Origin: Nautilus pompilius
Taxonomy: Eukaryota > Mollusca > Cephalopoda > Nautilida > Nautilidae
Direction of reading: 5' to 3'
Assembly (NCBI GenBank): GCA_018389105.1
Contig: JACATO010000122.1
Coordinates: forward strand, 1,821,501-1,885,500
DNA: 64,000 nt
Both the position numbers and the translations under genes were made by a program. The notes beneath the pieces were generated by a model. That model did not search any database. It worked only from the letters and a program-made list of their open reading frames with translations, and had not been told where the DNA came from. This document shows, in pieces, positions 1 through 11,628 of this stretch. Within the stretch, counting starts at the first letter, position 1. The number at the start of each line of letters is the position of its first letter.

Positions 1-675
1 TTTATTTAAGTGGAAACATCAAAATGTAAGTTTTGGCTCATACACACTTCTTTATTAAAACCATGTAAACTTGCTATGTCTACATATTAATATTAATTTC
101 AAGTACACTACGACTACTCCTATAGATCACTAAAGTTAGAAGATAAACATAAAAAAATAAGTTATCTTTGCATAACTGCAAAAAAGTGAGCTATAACACA
201 ATGACAATTAAAGATCTTATTTATACAAAATTGGAAAGAAATTCCTCTTAAACTGTCTTAATATATCTTAAAAATATGGAAAGTAGGTAGTTACTATCTA
301 GGCACAATTTTTCCAAAATGTTGGAAAAGTTTACTTTTGTTTTGTTACCACTTTGCCCAAGTTTCCTCTACATATTTTTTCATCAACATGGATACATGCA
401 GCTTCTATCCAGGTAATATTTATTCATGATATATGTAAATGGAATAGTGAATATAAAACTTTTTTGCTGTTGTTGTTTATTACTTTTCAGGTTTTTTTTC
501 TTTCTTATAATACATTCTAAAAACAAAAACAAAAAAATTAAAATCCTTAGTTTGAAAAATGAAACAGAACAAGCAGATTATAAATACCCACTCACACAAC
601 TAAACATTTAAAAATACAATTATTATTTATTGCTTAAAGTTTTAGATCTGTTTTTTAAAACAAGCAAAAATACTA

Positions 676-720
<45 letters not shown>

Positions 721-1790
721 AGACTTACTTTGGAAATCATCAGGAAAATTCTGGTAGACTCAAAAAAAAAAAAAAACAAAAAACAAAACAATATTTTAAA
801 AATTATAAAATTCAGGCAATGCTGACATCAGCTTCTTCTGAATACTATTTATTATTAAGGACAAGGGTTAAACCAACTATTCCCAGTGTGTCAGTAGAAT
901 AGTGTTTTCATATTATCACCATCATAATACTTTAGTTTAATCAGGATTATTTAAAGATGGGATTTATGGATGAGAGTGCTACTACCTGGCCTTTTTTTTT
1001 TTTTTTTTTGGTGCCAAACTAATCACCAAAAACTTCCACCCAATAAATTAGTTTTCTGTATCTTTTTTGCTCTAATGCAAATGTTAAGGGAAGTATCTGT
1101 CAGATTTAATAACGGCAGTCCGGGAATATCTGATTAGCATGGCTAATTTCTCTGCTCACACCGAAGCGAGCACAGATTCTACACTTCATGCTTACAAGTA
1201 AAGTCTAATCTTGTGTGTTAAAAGTCAATCATAGAAGATGCTAGAACAGTTACGGCTCATGTTCTGTATACGAATCAAAACTAACCTGTGTCAAGATTTC
1301 CATTACCTCTTCTGAAAGTAAAATTTATTTATTTCTGAAAACATCCACTTTTTGTAGAGGTGTATGTGACAAAATCTACCAACATGAAAATTATGGTGCT
1401 CGAAGGTAAAGACTCTATAAAAAAAAATTAATAAATAAATGGAAGTGCTTTACATCTGAATAATTATTACAAGCAGCTCTGGCAAGTGATAGAAATATAG
1501 ACAGGACTTTTTGTTCACCTAATCGAAAATTCAAGCTGCATAAAATAATTTTAATAAATTTATACAAAAGAAAATATCTATTTTTAATCCATAAACATGA
1601 GTAATGCCATGTAAAAATGCACTTTGCTCGACTCATTAAAATAGGAAATGTTGTCCATTATACATTACAGAATCTAATACATACTTTCAAGTGTTTGTGC
1701 GTTTGTCTGTTACTCTTTCATGGCCGAATCGTAGCACCTAAAAGCCCCAAATTTTGGGTGTAGGTACTTCAGAATCTATGCAAGGTTCTA
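1..1790. other. AT-rich non-coding stretch, no gene recognised
   Basis: Low-complexity, A/T-rich DNA with homopolymer runs (for example a poly-T near 992-1009). Open frames here are short and compositionally simple. No transposon or RNA gene is recognised. The first few hundred bases resemble AT-rich untranslated or intergenic DNA, but nothing in the window proves a neighbouring gene. Confidence 0.6.
677..718. repeat. (TA)21 microsatellite
   Basis: An uninterrupted TA dinucleotide run of about 42 bp. It generates a spurious YIYIYI-type peptide in the forward frame and should not be read as coding. Confidence 0.95.
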
Positions 1791-1799
1791 AGCTACCAT

Positions 1800-2090
1800 A
1801 CTTTGGCCTTGAAGGCCGTTTTGAGGCCAACAGTGGTTGCTTTCAAAAGTCTTATAGATTACACTTAGTTCACTGCAATTATTCAAAATAGGTGGCCTAG
1901 CAGCCTCAAATTATAATGAAAGCACCTCAGGATCAAAGGCAGTATCCAAGGGTCCAGAATCTGGCCTCAAAGGTGAACAAAGGCCACCTTTCAAGGTTCA
2001 GAGTTACTACAACTCTACTGTACTCATTCAATTCAAAAGCAACCACTGATTTCAATTTTTCAAACAGTCAGCCTTGAAGGCCATCAATGG
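1800..2090. repeat. Possible short inverted-repeat (MITE-like) element
   Basis: The block near 1800-1850 carries TTGGCCTTGAAGGCC and then GTGGTTGCTTTCAAAAG. The block near 2028-2090 carries imperfect reverse complements of both (TTCAAAAGCAACCAC, then GCCTTGAAGGCC). The interior has further GGCCTCAA/AAGGTGG hairpins. The arrangement is what a short non-autonomous DNA transposon or foldback element would leave. No target duplication was found, so the class is unassigned and the ends are approximate. Confidence 0.4.
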
Positions 2091-2420
2091 CAGATTTTGG
2101 TATCATACACAGTCAGTCCCAGTGGCATGGGCGGGTATTGTGGGTCCAGGCCCACCCACTGAGTCAGCTGTGCCCACCCTCAATGCAACAACCCCCTCAT
2201 TTTATGCAAAGTGGCCCAGCCCGGCCCACTCTCGTAAAAAATCTCTCATTGGGCCTATAGCCCCTGCACCAATTTGGCCTAAAGCCGAGCTGGCTAGTGT
2301 GCGTCTGGCCGAAGTCAAGATCCAGTCCTTGTGGCATGCTACAACAGGCATCGAGGTCTGAGTCTTTTAGTTGCAGGCCCCATTGGCATTAGCCAATGGG
2401 AGCGCGGCTCGATTGCAGCA
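2091..2420. repeat. GC-rich repeat fragment, possibly a hAT end
   Basis: This ~330 bp is clearly richer in G and C than its surroundings. It holds CCAGTGGCATGGGCGGG followed by a near-palindromic GGGTCCAGGCCCACCCA. Openings of the type CAGTGGC followed by GGCCCA/CCCACCC are seen in some animal hAT elements. No matching right end was found. The forward 95-codon frame here (2074-2361) has no recognised domain and is judged fortuitous. Confidence 0.3.
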
Positions 2421-2639
2421 GACTTACTGTGGAAACAGTTCGAATTCTGCCCCCGTCTTTCTATTATGATTTTTCTTATGTTGCATTAAAAAATCATTGT
2501 GCCCCCCCCCAAGAAAATTTTATGTCTGTCCAGGAATTTGTTTCTCCTGCCAGGTCTGTACACAGTGTAACTTTGAAAACTAAGAATAAAGATCCATTAG
2601 TAGTTTGTTACAGGCTTGTCTTCATCTTATAAGCCAGTC

Positions 2640-2970
2640 TTGTATTGGTCATGCATTTTTTCAGATTCCTAAACAAGTTGGCTGAAGCATAACCATTATG
2701 TAATTTTAAAAAGCCCCTTTGAATTCAAGAGAATTCAGTCCCCTATAAAACTCAGCTTTGCTGTGACCATCAATAAAGAAGGCACAAGGCCAATCAATGA
2801 AAGTTGTTGACCCCAATTTGGATAGTCCTTGCTTTTCCCAATGGACAACCGTATGTTGGATGCTCAAGAGTTGGCTACAAAAAAATCTGTTTTGCTTTTC
2901 ACTCCAAGGAAAAACTGAACACAGGGTCCATAGAGAGGCTCTTATCGAACAAAATCAAATTTAAGTGTAC
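2640..2970 (+). pseudogene. Helitron helicase C-terminal remnant (copy 1)
   Basis: This is a decayed piece of the Pif1-like helicase at the C-terminus of RepHel proteins, which drive rolling-circle transposition in eukaryotes. In one frame I read INKAQGQ-like KKAQGQSMKVVD and then DSPCFS. In a second frame I read NGQPYVGCSRVGYKK and NTGSIERLLS. These correspond in order to helicase motifs near the C-terminus (AxTINKAQGQ, then [13 protein letters not shown]). At least one frameshift and several stops lie between them, so the copy is dead. Upstream, FEF-type residues before the INKAQGQ motif are also partly preserved. A related, separately placed copy is at 26436-26680. No Helitron 3' end was identified for this copy. 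Confidence 0.7.
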
Positions 2971-5900
2971 ATCTTATAGAATGTTAAGAAATGTATCATT
3001 AAAATCAGTTCAATGCTCATTCAATGATTGTGTGTTTAAACTAAATTTTTTTTTATTATTCAAATTGATAAAAGCATTTTTCCCTATGCAGCACCAAGTA
3101 CCCCAGACAATATGAAATAATCAAAGACATAACAATATGGCTATTATTATTGTAAACAATGATGCATTTATATAAATAATAATTCTCAAATAAATAACTT
3201 TTATTGCAGATTCTGCAAAATGATGCTTTGGAAACATTCATTAAAGCCACACTGCTCTTCCGCTCCTCCTCTCCAGGCTGATCTTAAAAACTTTTTTTTT
3301 TTGAAATAAGTTTTCTTTCATTGATTTGAAATAGACACTTCTATACACAGTATAACCAGTAGCTCATTTATTAGCATCTATTCTTGAAAGTGGATGGCAG
3401 TTGAGTTAAAGAATGCAGGTAACAACAACAACAACAACAAAAAGAATACAGTCAGTCATCTGAATATACATTTAAAATATTTAGGAAAAAGATTTACTCA
3501 TTCAGTTTCTGTTATCCTAGAATTCACATCAAAGGACAGAAGAAGTCAGTGCCTATAGGATTACTCTTGGAATAATTAGTAAGTGGATATTTAAAAAATC
3601 ATTTTTATATTTCTTTATTAGTCTAATTATTGAAGAGTTCAAAGGTGTTGGAGAGAAATTAAGAGTGTATTCGTTCAAGTTGAATGGAAATAATCTATTA
3701 ATATAAATTCTGCACAAGGAAATTATAATCTGCTTTAAAAAGCTATCACAAAAAATTTTAATAAATATTTTCATTTTTTTTTAATGAAATACAAATATTA
3801 CATTATACTAACTGTTAAAATTTTGTAACTAAACAGTTTCAGTTTTGTGGTATATATAATTAGTTAATTTGGATGATCAGATTAAATAAAAGAACAGAAC
3901 ATGAGTATAAGAGAGAGAGAAAGAAATCTATCTCAGAAAATCATTAGACAGCAGACATCGGCAGAATCAATCTCTACCAGTCTCCAGAACAGTAATTATT
4001 CTAAAACCTAAAGAAACAGAGAGAGAGAAAAGACAAATATATAACTTTTTTTTTCTACAACTCATAGATCAGATGAAAACCAGCTGGATATAAGTTAACC
4101 TGAAACAATGGTTATAATTTTCATAAGCATTATAATAACATATCAATGGTAGGAAGTCAAGCAGCACTAAATTTAAAGTTAAACTTTAGAACAAATTTTT
4201 AAAAATTGTATTGTGCCTCATACCTACATCATGCAGATTGTCAAGCAGCCACCAGTAACATTTAACTACATGTAAATAAAGGATTAAACTCCAATTTCAT
4301 ATTCTGTGATGGTGGTGGTGGGTGGTGGTGGCATCTATCTAGTAATTTGAAAGAAAAACATTTTAAATCACTGCATGACACGTTTTGTCTAAATGAACTT
4401 TATGAAATACGGCTGAAAAAGATTAGAAAATTCTACATACCAGAATGGAAAATGAACCTAATTATACATAGTGTAGGCTTACTGTCCAAAATATACAGTT
4501 TAAAACCTTGCCAGAATCGCAACGTGGAAACTCACTTTATTCTCAGTAGATAGAAATGTTCACCAATTTCCATACTTGGTGAAATTAAATTTTTTTAAGA
4601 AACTGATGAGAGAACAAATGGTCTGTACAGTTCTGCACTAAGTATCAAATTGCTAATAAAACAGCATTCAGACAGAAACAATGATCACACTGGAGCACTG
4701 AGGAAATTAAAGAAATTTTACTCTCTTTTGTTTTTTTTTTTCTTAGATAGACAGAACAATAATTATAGTTTGGAGCTGCTGGCTTCCTTTCCTTCACACA
4801 TGAACTAGCGACAACAGAAATCAGTTATCAAGTTTCTTTTTAGCATCTTTTAGCTTCAATTTCCTTTCTACTGTTTTGGAAATTCTTCAGTCCAACGCAG
4901 AGACATTAAAACCAACCAAGCTAATAACATGATTGAGCTGACTCGTGTCTGGTCCAAGCTTCTTTATAATATTTTGTAGCTTTTTTCCAGTTCTATCACT
5001 AATCTGGATGTATCTTCCTATTATCCAGATCAAAAAATCTTTCCATAATGTATTTTGGTAATAATTTCTAATGAGAATAAACCTGATATGCAGCACATCA
5101 CTGCAATGTGTAGAGCAAATTGCTACAATAAAAATATATTTGATGAAATATACGAATTAACAATTCTTTGTATTTTACTTTCAAAGATTAAGCACCTGAA
5201 TTAAGACACCTTAAAAGAATTTACAATCATTTTGTTAATCAAATATGGCAAGGCAATGTAACATTTAATCTATTATGTATTTTCTGTTCATCTACTGTTT
5301 TTCTTCAACATAATAAAAGTGCATATGTTCAACCTTTTATCTAATTACCCTCTAAGTACATAAATCTGAAATTGATTTCCTTGGCGTTGAAGTTTTTAAG
5401 TTGATTAACCAAATTATGAAAAGCTCAGACAGAAAACAGTGAAAAAGAAAAGGAAAGTATTGAAGCAGATATTTGAGTAGAAAACTAAAATTAAGGAGAT
5501 AGTTTTGGATAATTCTGTGTAGAAATGCATCAAGAGAGTAAACTAAAAAGGAGGGGAAAAAATCAATGATACACTGACTTGCTTAATAGATGGTAAATAA
5601 GTTATCTAAACAAACCAGAGTGCTTTTCAGTACTGCTAACTCGAGACACACTACGTTCTCTTTTTCAGAGATGCTGAAGTGATAATATATAGTTTTGAGC
5701 TTGTTCCTTATATATGATGATGCTAGCATCCTTCACTTGAACTGTATGTTACTAATAAATGTTTTGAAACAAGATCCACATGTGTATTAAAGTTTATCAG
5801 TGAATGCAAATGCAAAAATTCTAAAACATCAAAGTGTCAGTACATCCAAAAAGAGAGTTTCTTATAAAAACAAATATTTCTTATTTATTTCACATTTATA

Positions 5901-7385
5901 AAGATTAATAATTGTTAAAACTTTAATAGCGGCTGCAGAAGGTTTTCACATATTCTCTTTTCTTAAGGGAAAATTGTTATAACCAATTGAATTCATAGTC
6001 CTACTATGAAATGTAATAAATAAAACTGAACTATCCCTAGTCATAATTAAAGAACTATATTTTATAACACTGTAATCATTATCAATTTATAATCCTAATA
6101 TGTCATCTTGGTCAGATTTTATTTCAAGTTAACATTATATCTCTGAATTTAACTGGATGGTTTAGTTCTTTCTACCACTTCTATTATCTTTTTGTTGTTT
6201 CGGAGATGGCAAAAGAAACTTTTTTTTTATTTTATCATGAGATCAGATGAAGAACATATACAAATCTTGTCAAACTGTATTTTTCACAGCAAATATAATT
6301 TAGAATATATTTTGAATCAAGATAATATTCATAGAATTGCTAAACCCATTTTGTTTCTCATTTTCAACGAGGATGTAGTAAATCATACAACACCAGGGTT
6401 CTGCCCCTCTTGTCGAAGGAACCACACTATTTTGTTAAAAAAGGAAAAACATGATAACTACATTATTTACAGAAGTTCAAAGAAACTGTTTTAAAAATCA
6501 GATAATTCTAAAAATAATATCAAAACTAGTATTTATTTTTCTAATATTCTTAGCTTACAAAATGTATATCCTCTTGTTTTCACTTCTGATTGATGTCAAA
6601 TTTTAAAAAATTTCAGCAAAAAGAAAAAAGAATTTCAAGTTTTATATCAGTAGCCTTTCTATATGTATATTAGATAGATATCTAAAGCAATAATTATCAT
6701 AGATCAATAGTAACTATTAAATATTTCATTCCCCTGTAGAAACCTTTAAGATTTGATTCATTTTGAACATTAAATACTAAGACACCAAGATTACCTTATA
6801 TAATTCCTAAAATTACATTGGTCAGTAAAATTCAAGAAAACAACTCTTGAGTGATTTCTCCTGTCTGTTGTTATATACAAAACTATAATTACTATGCATT
6901 TGTTGTAACTAGTGCTAAGAGGAATGCACTCATTTCAGTATTATGCCAAAATGGCTTCATAATTGATTATTTTTCTTTGTTAGTGCTCAAGTCAATCAAC
7001 ATGATAAAAGTGAAAACACCTTGGTTATGTTTATGCCTTCCTTTCATCATCTGAATAAAATTAAACTTGTTTTATTTATTTGAAGCAGCTTTGTTTTTAA
7101 GATAAACCAAGCAAGTCAAATTCATTAGTGCATCAGGGCCACAATGAGATAAATATTTCAAGGAGGCTGCAAAATCTGAGAAAAATGCTTAAGTTCATGA
7201 AGGCTAATAAATCATTTTAAGGCTATATTAGACATTTAAAAACTGAATATGAAGTAAAGAAAATTGGATGTCTTTGTTTGTTTTTTTAGATATAATTTAA
7301 TTCATATTTTTAATGTTTCTGACATCAATACTAACTCAAACTTCAAGCATTTTAAACTGACTTATTAACCTGTCATTCAGATGTT
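2971..7385. other. AT-rich non-coding stretch with simple repeats
   Basis: Contains (AAC)n at about 3421-3440, a GGT-rich tract at about 4308-4331, GA-rich patches near 3910 and 4020, and many homopolymers. The open frames are short, lysine-, isoleucine- or phenylalanine-rich and unrecognised, including a 100-codon forward frame at 6192-6494. No repeat family or RNA gene recognised. Confidence 0.55.
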
Positions 7386-7387
7386 TT

Positions 7388-9048
7388 CTCACAGAAACTT
7401 GACACCTTTTGCTTGTGCTTGGCCAAGAGATTTCAGGTGTCAATGCTTGTGCTGATACCACCTTTGTTAATGATGACATGTCTGTCTGTTAACCCTGACC
7501 TCTTGAGACTCATTTCTTTTTTTTCACTCATAAAAAAAGAAATGTTATTCACGCACAGATCGCACATATTTTGCAGGCAAACTGAATCATCTTTGGGAAC
7601 CAACCAACAGATAAATAAGAATAGAAGTTTGGTATGACAACCCAACTCAACTTTTGTTTAAAAAATTAAGTAGCATTGCATTTCAATGAGCCTAATTTGT
7701 AAGTGTTTATCTGCTTTTTCAACATCGAAATCAAAGCAGTGAACATGGCAAATTTAACTCCATAGCTCTTAACATCTCGAAACTTTTAACTTCAAATCCA
7801 CTTCTTAGCAATCCATATTTTGCACATCTAGATTTCACTGACTCAAACTTAAGGACTTGCAAGTTTTAAAATGCACCAAATTACCATTCTTTAGTTGATT
7901 TCCAAGAGCTGAAGTTCTGTTTGAAAGACTTTTATACTGTCACACATGGATGTAACTAGTTTCTTTCTCCCTTGAAGTTGTACGAGTTCAACTCATCTAC
8001 ATGCATTGTGATATATAAACTTAAAATGCTAGATTTTGAATCTATTTAATACTTTTTATCTCAGCAGCAGGAGAATTATCTTTTATTTCCAGGAATATAA
8101 TTTCATTTTTCAAATCAGGACGACTTTTCAGCATCATGTGACATAACAACCAGCAAACTTCTGCATAACATAGCAAATTTTCATACTCACTTTGCACATC
8201 AAGAAGAAAGTTGAGCACTTATAAAGTTGACGATTGATACCACTCATTTTAAAACATGGTTTAGCTTAACTATTTTACCACACAATACTACCTGGGAAAT
8301 TATGGACTAAAAATTGCACCACACATTTGTCATTCAGTTTTTCCATCCCACCTTCCTTGGAACTAACCATTGCAGAAGCATCACCATCAGTTACTCCACA
8401 AACAAGTTTGTTAAGTGGCAGTTCATATTTTTCCAGTATTTTCTCTGATTTGGCAGAAAATGTCTGCACCAGTAGCAGTGCAATTAGAATTAGTTCCAAA
8501 AGTTCTTCCATAACAACAAAGTTTGAGTTACAACCACAAACAAACACTGCACGATGAGCAATATTTTTTTTATCTGTGCTTTCATCAATAACTATCCAGT
8601 AGGCTTGAAACTATTTACTAATAGTACTCAACTGATCTCTTAAGTCATTTTCAATATCATTCAGCTATTGTTTTTTTTTTTGAGTGAGACATGCTTTTAA
8701 TCACTTTACTGGGGCATGTAATCTTGGCAGTTTCAATCAAGCACTCTTGAATAAACTGGCCTCTGTAAAAAGTTTTAAGTGTGATGCAATTAAATGAGAA
8801 TATATAAAATGAAGATTTTAACTCACTAAGTTTATCTTCCCACACTTCCCTGAAAACTTGTCATACCCTTCCTTGTGAATTTCATAATGGTGTTTTCTTT
8901 ATAAACGCTGATTGTCTGTGAACAGATGAGACACAATATTGCTGTTAGTTTCAGTGACAAAGTATTGCTCCCCAAACTGGTCTTGAAACTTATGGCCCTC
9001 TTCTTGTACTTTGTGCTTTCTACTTGAAGATGGCTTTGAGAAAGACAT
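7388..9048 (-). pseudogene. hAT-type transposase pseudogene, GTF2IRD2/ZBED-like
   Basis: Read on the minus strand, this ~1.66 kb follows the order of the hAT-derived proteins usually annotated as GTF2IRD2-like. It starts at 9048 with MSFSKPSSSRKHKVQEEG, then GEQYFVTETNS and RKHHYEIHKEGYDKF. This is a BED-finger region in which the usual first cysteine pair is not seen while His residues persist. It continues with FIQECLIETAKITCPSK, then IDESTDK, EELLEL, KLVCGVTDGDASAM, then SEYENLLCYAEVCW. Near the C-terminus come a DFDVEKA-like piece, LTDRHVI and finally NLLAKHKQKVS at about 7390-7420. In hAT transposases the DEST(D) and TDGA regions carry catalytic acidic residues. Multiple stops and frameshifts rule out function. 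Length is close to that expected for a full copy, so it looks like in-place decay and not a truncated insertion. Flanking inverted repeats were not identified. Confidence 0.85.
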
Positions 9049-9547
9049 TTTTAGGGTCCACAGAACTCTTACAAAGTTAATGAAAGGACACAGTCACATC
9101 GATTAAATCTAGCTTCCATATGAGACCTCTCAGTTTAGTTTAAATTCTAGTTTAGTCATGTGTTTATGATATTTTACATACACGAAGGAGTTTAGAAAAT
9201 CAAGTCCAGCTTTTTATGGTGTAGACGAGGTCCAGGCTGCATGGATAATGGTACAACTAGCTGCCACCACCCCCCCAATCCCCCCTGAGGACCACATCTA
9301 GTGGGCCACCAATTTGACATGCCTAATATAAATCTGTGACAAAATGAGGGGCCATTTCCACAACAGGACCTGACTTGCTACAGCCCTATTCTTGTTCGGT
9401 TGGGAGAAAAGAAAAAGAAACTAGTGCTGTTTTTTATGCATTTAGTTTTAGTAGTAGTCAGCAGTCACCATCATGCACAGGACAAAAGTCGAGTTCTACA
9501 CACTGTAATTTGGAAGAATATATTTTCTGTCAATAGAATTTCTAGTT

Positions 9548-9920
9548 CATCACTTCCCAAACTAGGGGTCACAACAAGAAGGAATGGGCTGCGAAATGGG
9601 CCAGCATAATAATCATTTTCAGGCAACATTTTTCTTTTACTGCTGTCATGGCGCCATAACCCTGTTTTCTGTGGTATAATCTACAATGGTGTATTTCTCA
9701 CATGGAACCAACCTCCCAGCCTTGAAATGCAGTTGTACCCTGGCCAGGAATGCAAGAATTTCATTATTTCCCTGGTTTCCCCCCCCCCAAGCCATTCCCA
9801 GACAGCAAACCCCTAGACCCCCCCCCCACAAGTAGGGTGCCTGCACTAATGGTGCTACAAGTTGAGGTCACAAAGATCTGTCACTTTGTTATGGGATCAC
9901 ACTGAGAAAGAGACTTACAA
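9548..9920. mobile_element. Possible non-autonomous hAT element
   Basis: The left edge reads CACTTCCCAAACTAGGGGTC, followed by GGGCTGCGAAATGGG. The right edge near 9885-9920 reads TTTGTTATGGGATCAC and then GAGAAAGAGACTT, a decayed counterpart of the left end in inverted orientation. Ends of the form CAGTG-TTCCCAAACT-GGGGTC are typical of a hAT group. No 8 bp duplication was seen and similarity between the ends is partial, so boundaries are approximate. C-runs near 9779-9790 and 9820-9830 are inside. Confidence 0.4.
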
Positions 9921-10940
9921 TTTAAAACACTCACAAGATCTAATTTAAAAATTAAAATAATTATTCAATAAAGAAAATTATTAACATAATGTTTTTTTTT
10001 CTTTATTCATGCATATCTGTATTCTTCTCATTTATTAAAAAAATTTTTTTTTAAATTTTGAATTATTATAATTTACAAATAATTTGGTGAGTAGTTTGAT
10101 GGATCTGCCCCTATCTCATGAAGACTGGAGATAACAAAGTAGAACCGGATTTTCTATCTTGATAATACCGATGACAATAACATTTTCTCATTAAATGCAT
10201 TCCTAACAAATTGTTAATATGCACAGTTCCAGTCATTTAAAAAAAAAACAAAAATTACTGGTTCAAATTGTTTTATTTCATATAGTTTAAACTCAAATTC
10301 ATCTGGATTTTTGGCTCACTGAGCTATAAGATTACATTACTCTTTTCATGTTGAACTGAAGTCATTAAGAACGTATTAAGAACAACCAGCTGTCTCTGAA
10401 CTAGCATGAAACACACATTTATTGTAATTTTAGATGTTTTTCAGTACTTGCAATATCACCTTTCTGGTAGCCAAAAAAATAAATCACTAACTATTGTAAT
10501 ATTCCTTTTGGCTTCATGCTGTTTTCAATTAAAGAAATATATTTTGCATTAATGTGAAAAAGAAGATAACCTGTTTAAAGTAATATGCTTAAGAATTTTC
10601 AAAATTAAAAGTATTTTATGTTTTTACTAGCTGCACACTAATTCTGAATACTGCCAGGTAAAAAAAGCTAAGTCCGTGTAATATACCTTCAATGAATTGT
10701 TATGCACGCTATGTACATGAAAAAAGTTGTACCAGTAGCCATAAGATGAATGTTTTCACCACCTTCTGATTTCATTCTTCTACACATGCAAATAACAAAA
10801 TAACATTTGGGGGCTGTATTTTATTTTTTAAAAAAGAGGTACTCAGCTGCATTTATCATGATTCTTCCAACATTGACAAAATGTGAAGTCGCGTGACATT
10901 TAATAAAAAGAATGTGCAATAAGGAGGCTACATGCTGGTA
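9921..10940. other. AT-rich non-coding stretch, nothing recognised
   Basis: Contains poly-T and poly-A runs and no open frame of interest on either strand. Confidence 0.6.
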
Positions 10941-10951
10941 TAATCTGTTCT

Positions 10952-11450
10952 AAGGTGGCTGCCACAGCACATGTCTATAGGTCAACCATAAAGCAGATTA
11001 TAGGAGCAATTCCAATAAACTGGAAAGATCAAGCCAAATGCGCATAACAGCAGACCCAAGGATTCTCTGTGTGTTTATGGCACTTGCACAATCAGTTCAC
11101 AATTGTCACCTCACTAGCACAGTATTTCTTGGCTACACTTAATATCTGGCCAGACCTTCAAGATCCACTTATGTATGTAATGCTGATATCTGGCTTCATC
11201 AACCTGCACATGAATAAGTAACTTCAATGACATGATTTTGCTTCAAATAAAATAGACAACAGTGCTGTTCAGTGATGAATCCAGTTCTCTGCTGCACATG
11301 ATCAACAAAGTGGAACCGCCAGTGTACGTTGCACTGACTAATTTGGTGACGGCTCAGGGTATATCAAAATATGTTATACCAACCGAGGAATCTTTATTTA
11401 TTTCAGCGCTATCTTAATCAAAGCATAGTAAATCTCTATAATACCCAAAA
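10952..11450 (+). pseudogene. Tc1-like transposase remnant
   Basis: From 10952 one forward frame runs about 110 codons with a single internal stop. It contains KVAATAHVYRSTIKQIIGA, resembling the helix-turn-helix DNA-binding segment of Tc1/mariner transposases, and LWHLHNQFTIVTSLA, resembling the conserved HLRxRFxxATxTA segment that follows it. In another frame, VLFSDES at about 11262-11282 is the first catalytic aspartate motif of the DDE domain. QRYLNQSI at about 11404-11427, in a third frame, resembles the AQRYxxxIL region. The second and third catalytic motifs were not found, so the copy is broken and probably 3'-truncated. An alternative is a different IS630/Tc1 lineage. Assignment to the superfamily is fairly secure, to a family it is not. 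Confidence 0.65.
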
Positions 11451-11604
11451 CCACATCCCAGTATTGGTTGTCGCATCATTTTTAGTTTATCGTATGAAAG
11501 TCAACAACTCACAACCGGAGGTTGATAAACAAACACTGTTACAGTATATGGATGGGACTACACATTCAGTGTGTCTGATGATTGAATATCCCTGACACAA
11601 AATA

Positions 11605-11628
11605 ACACACACACACACATATATATAA
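11605..11628. repeat. (AC)n(AT)n compound microsatellite
   Basis: A run of about seven AC units passes directly into about five AT units. Confidence 0.9.

Noticed and set aside
630..902. Forward 90-codon frame
   Set aside because: Half of it is translated (TA)n and poly-A; no coding character.
2074..2361. 95-codon proline-rich forward frame
   Set aside because: It lies in a GC-rich repeat fragment and has no recognised domain or splice context.
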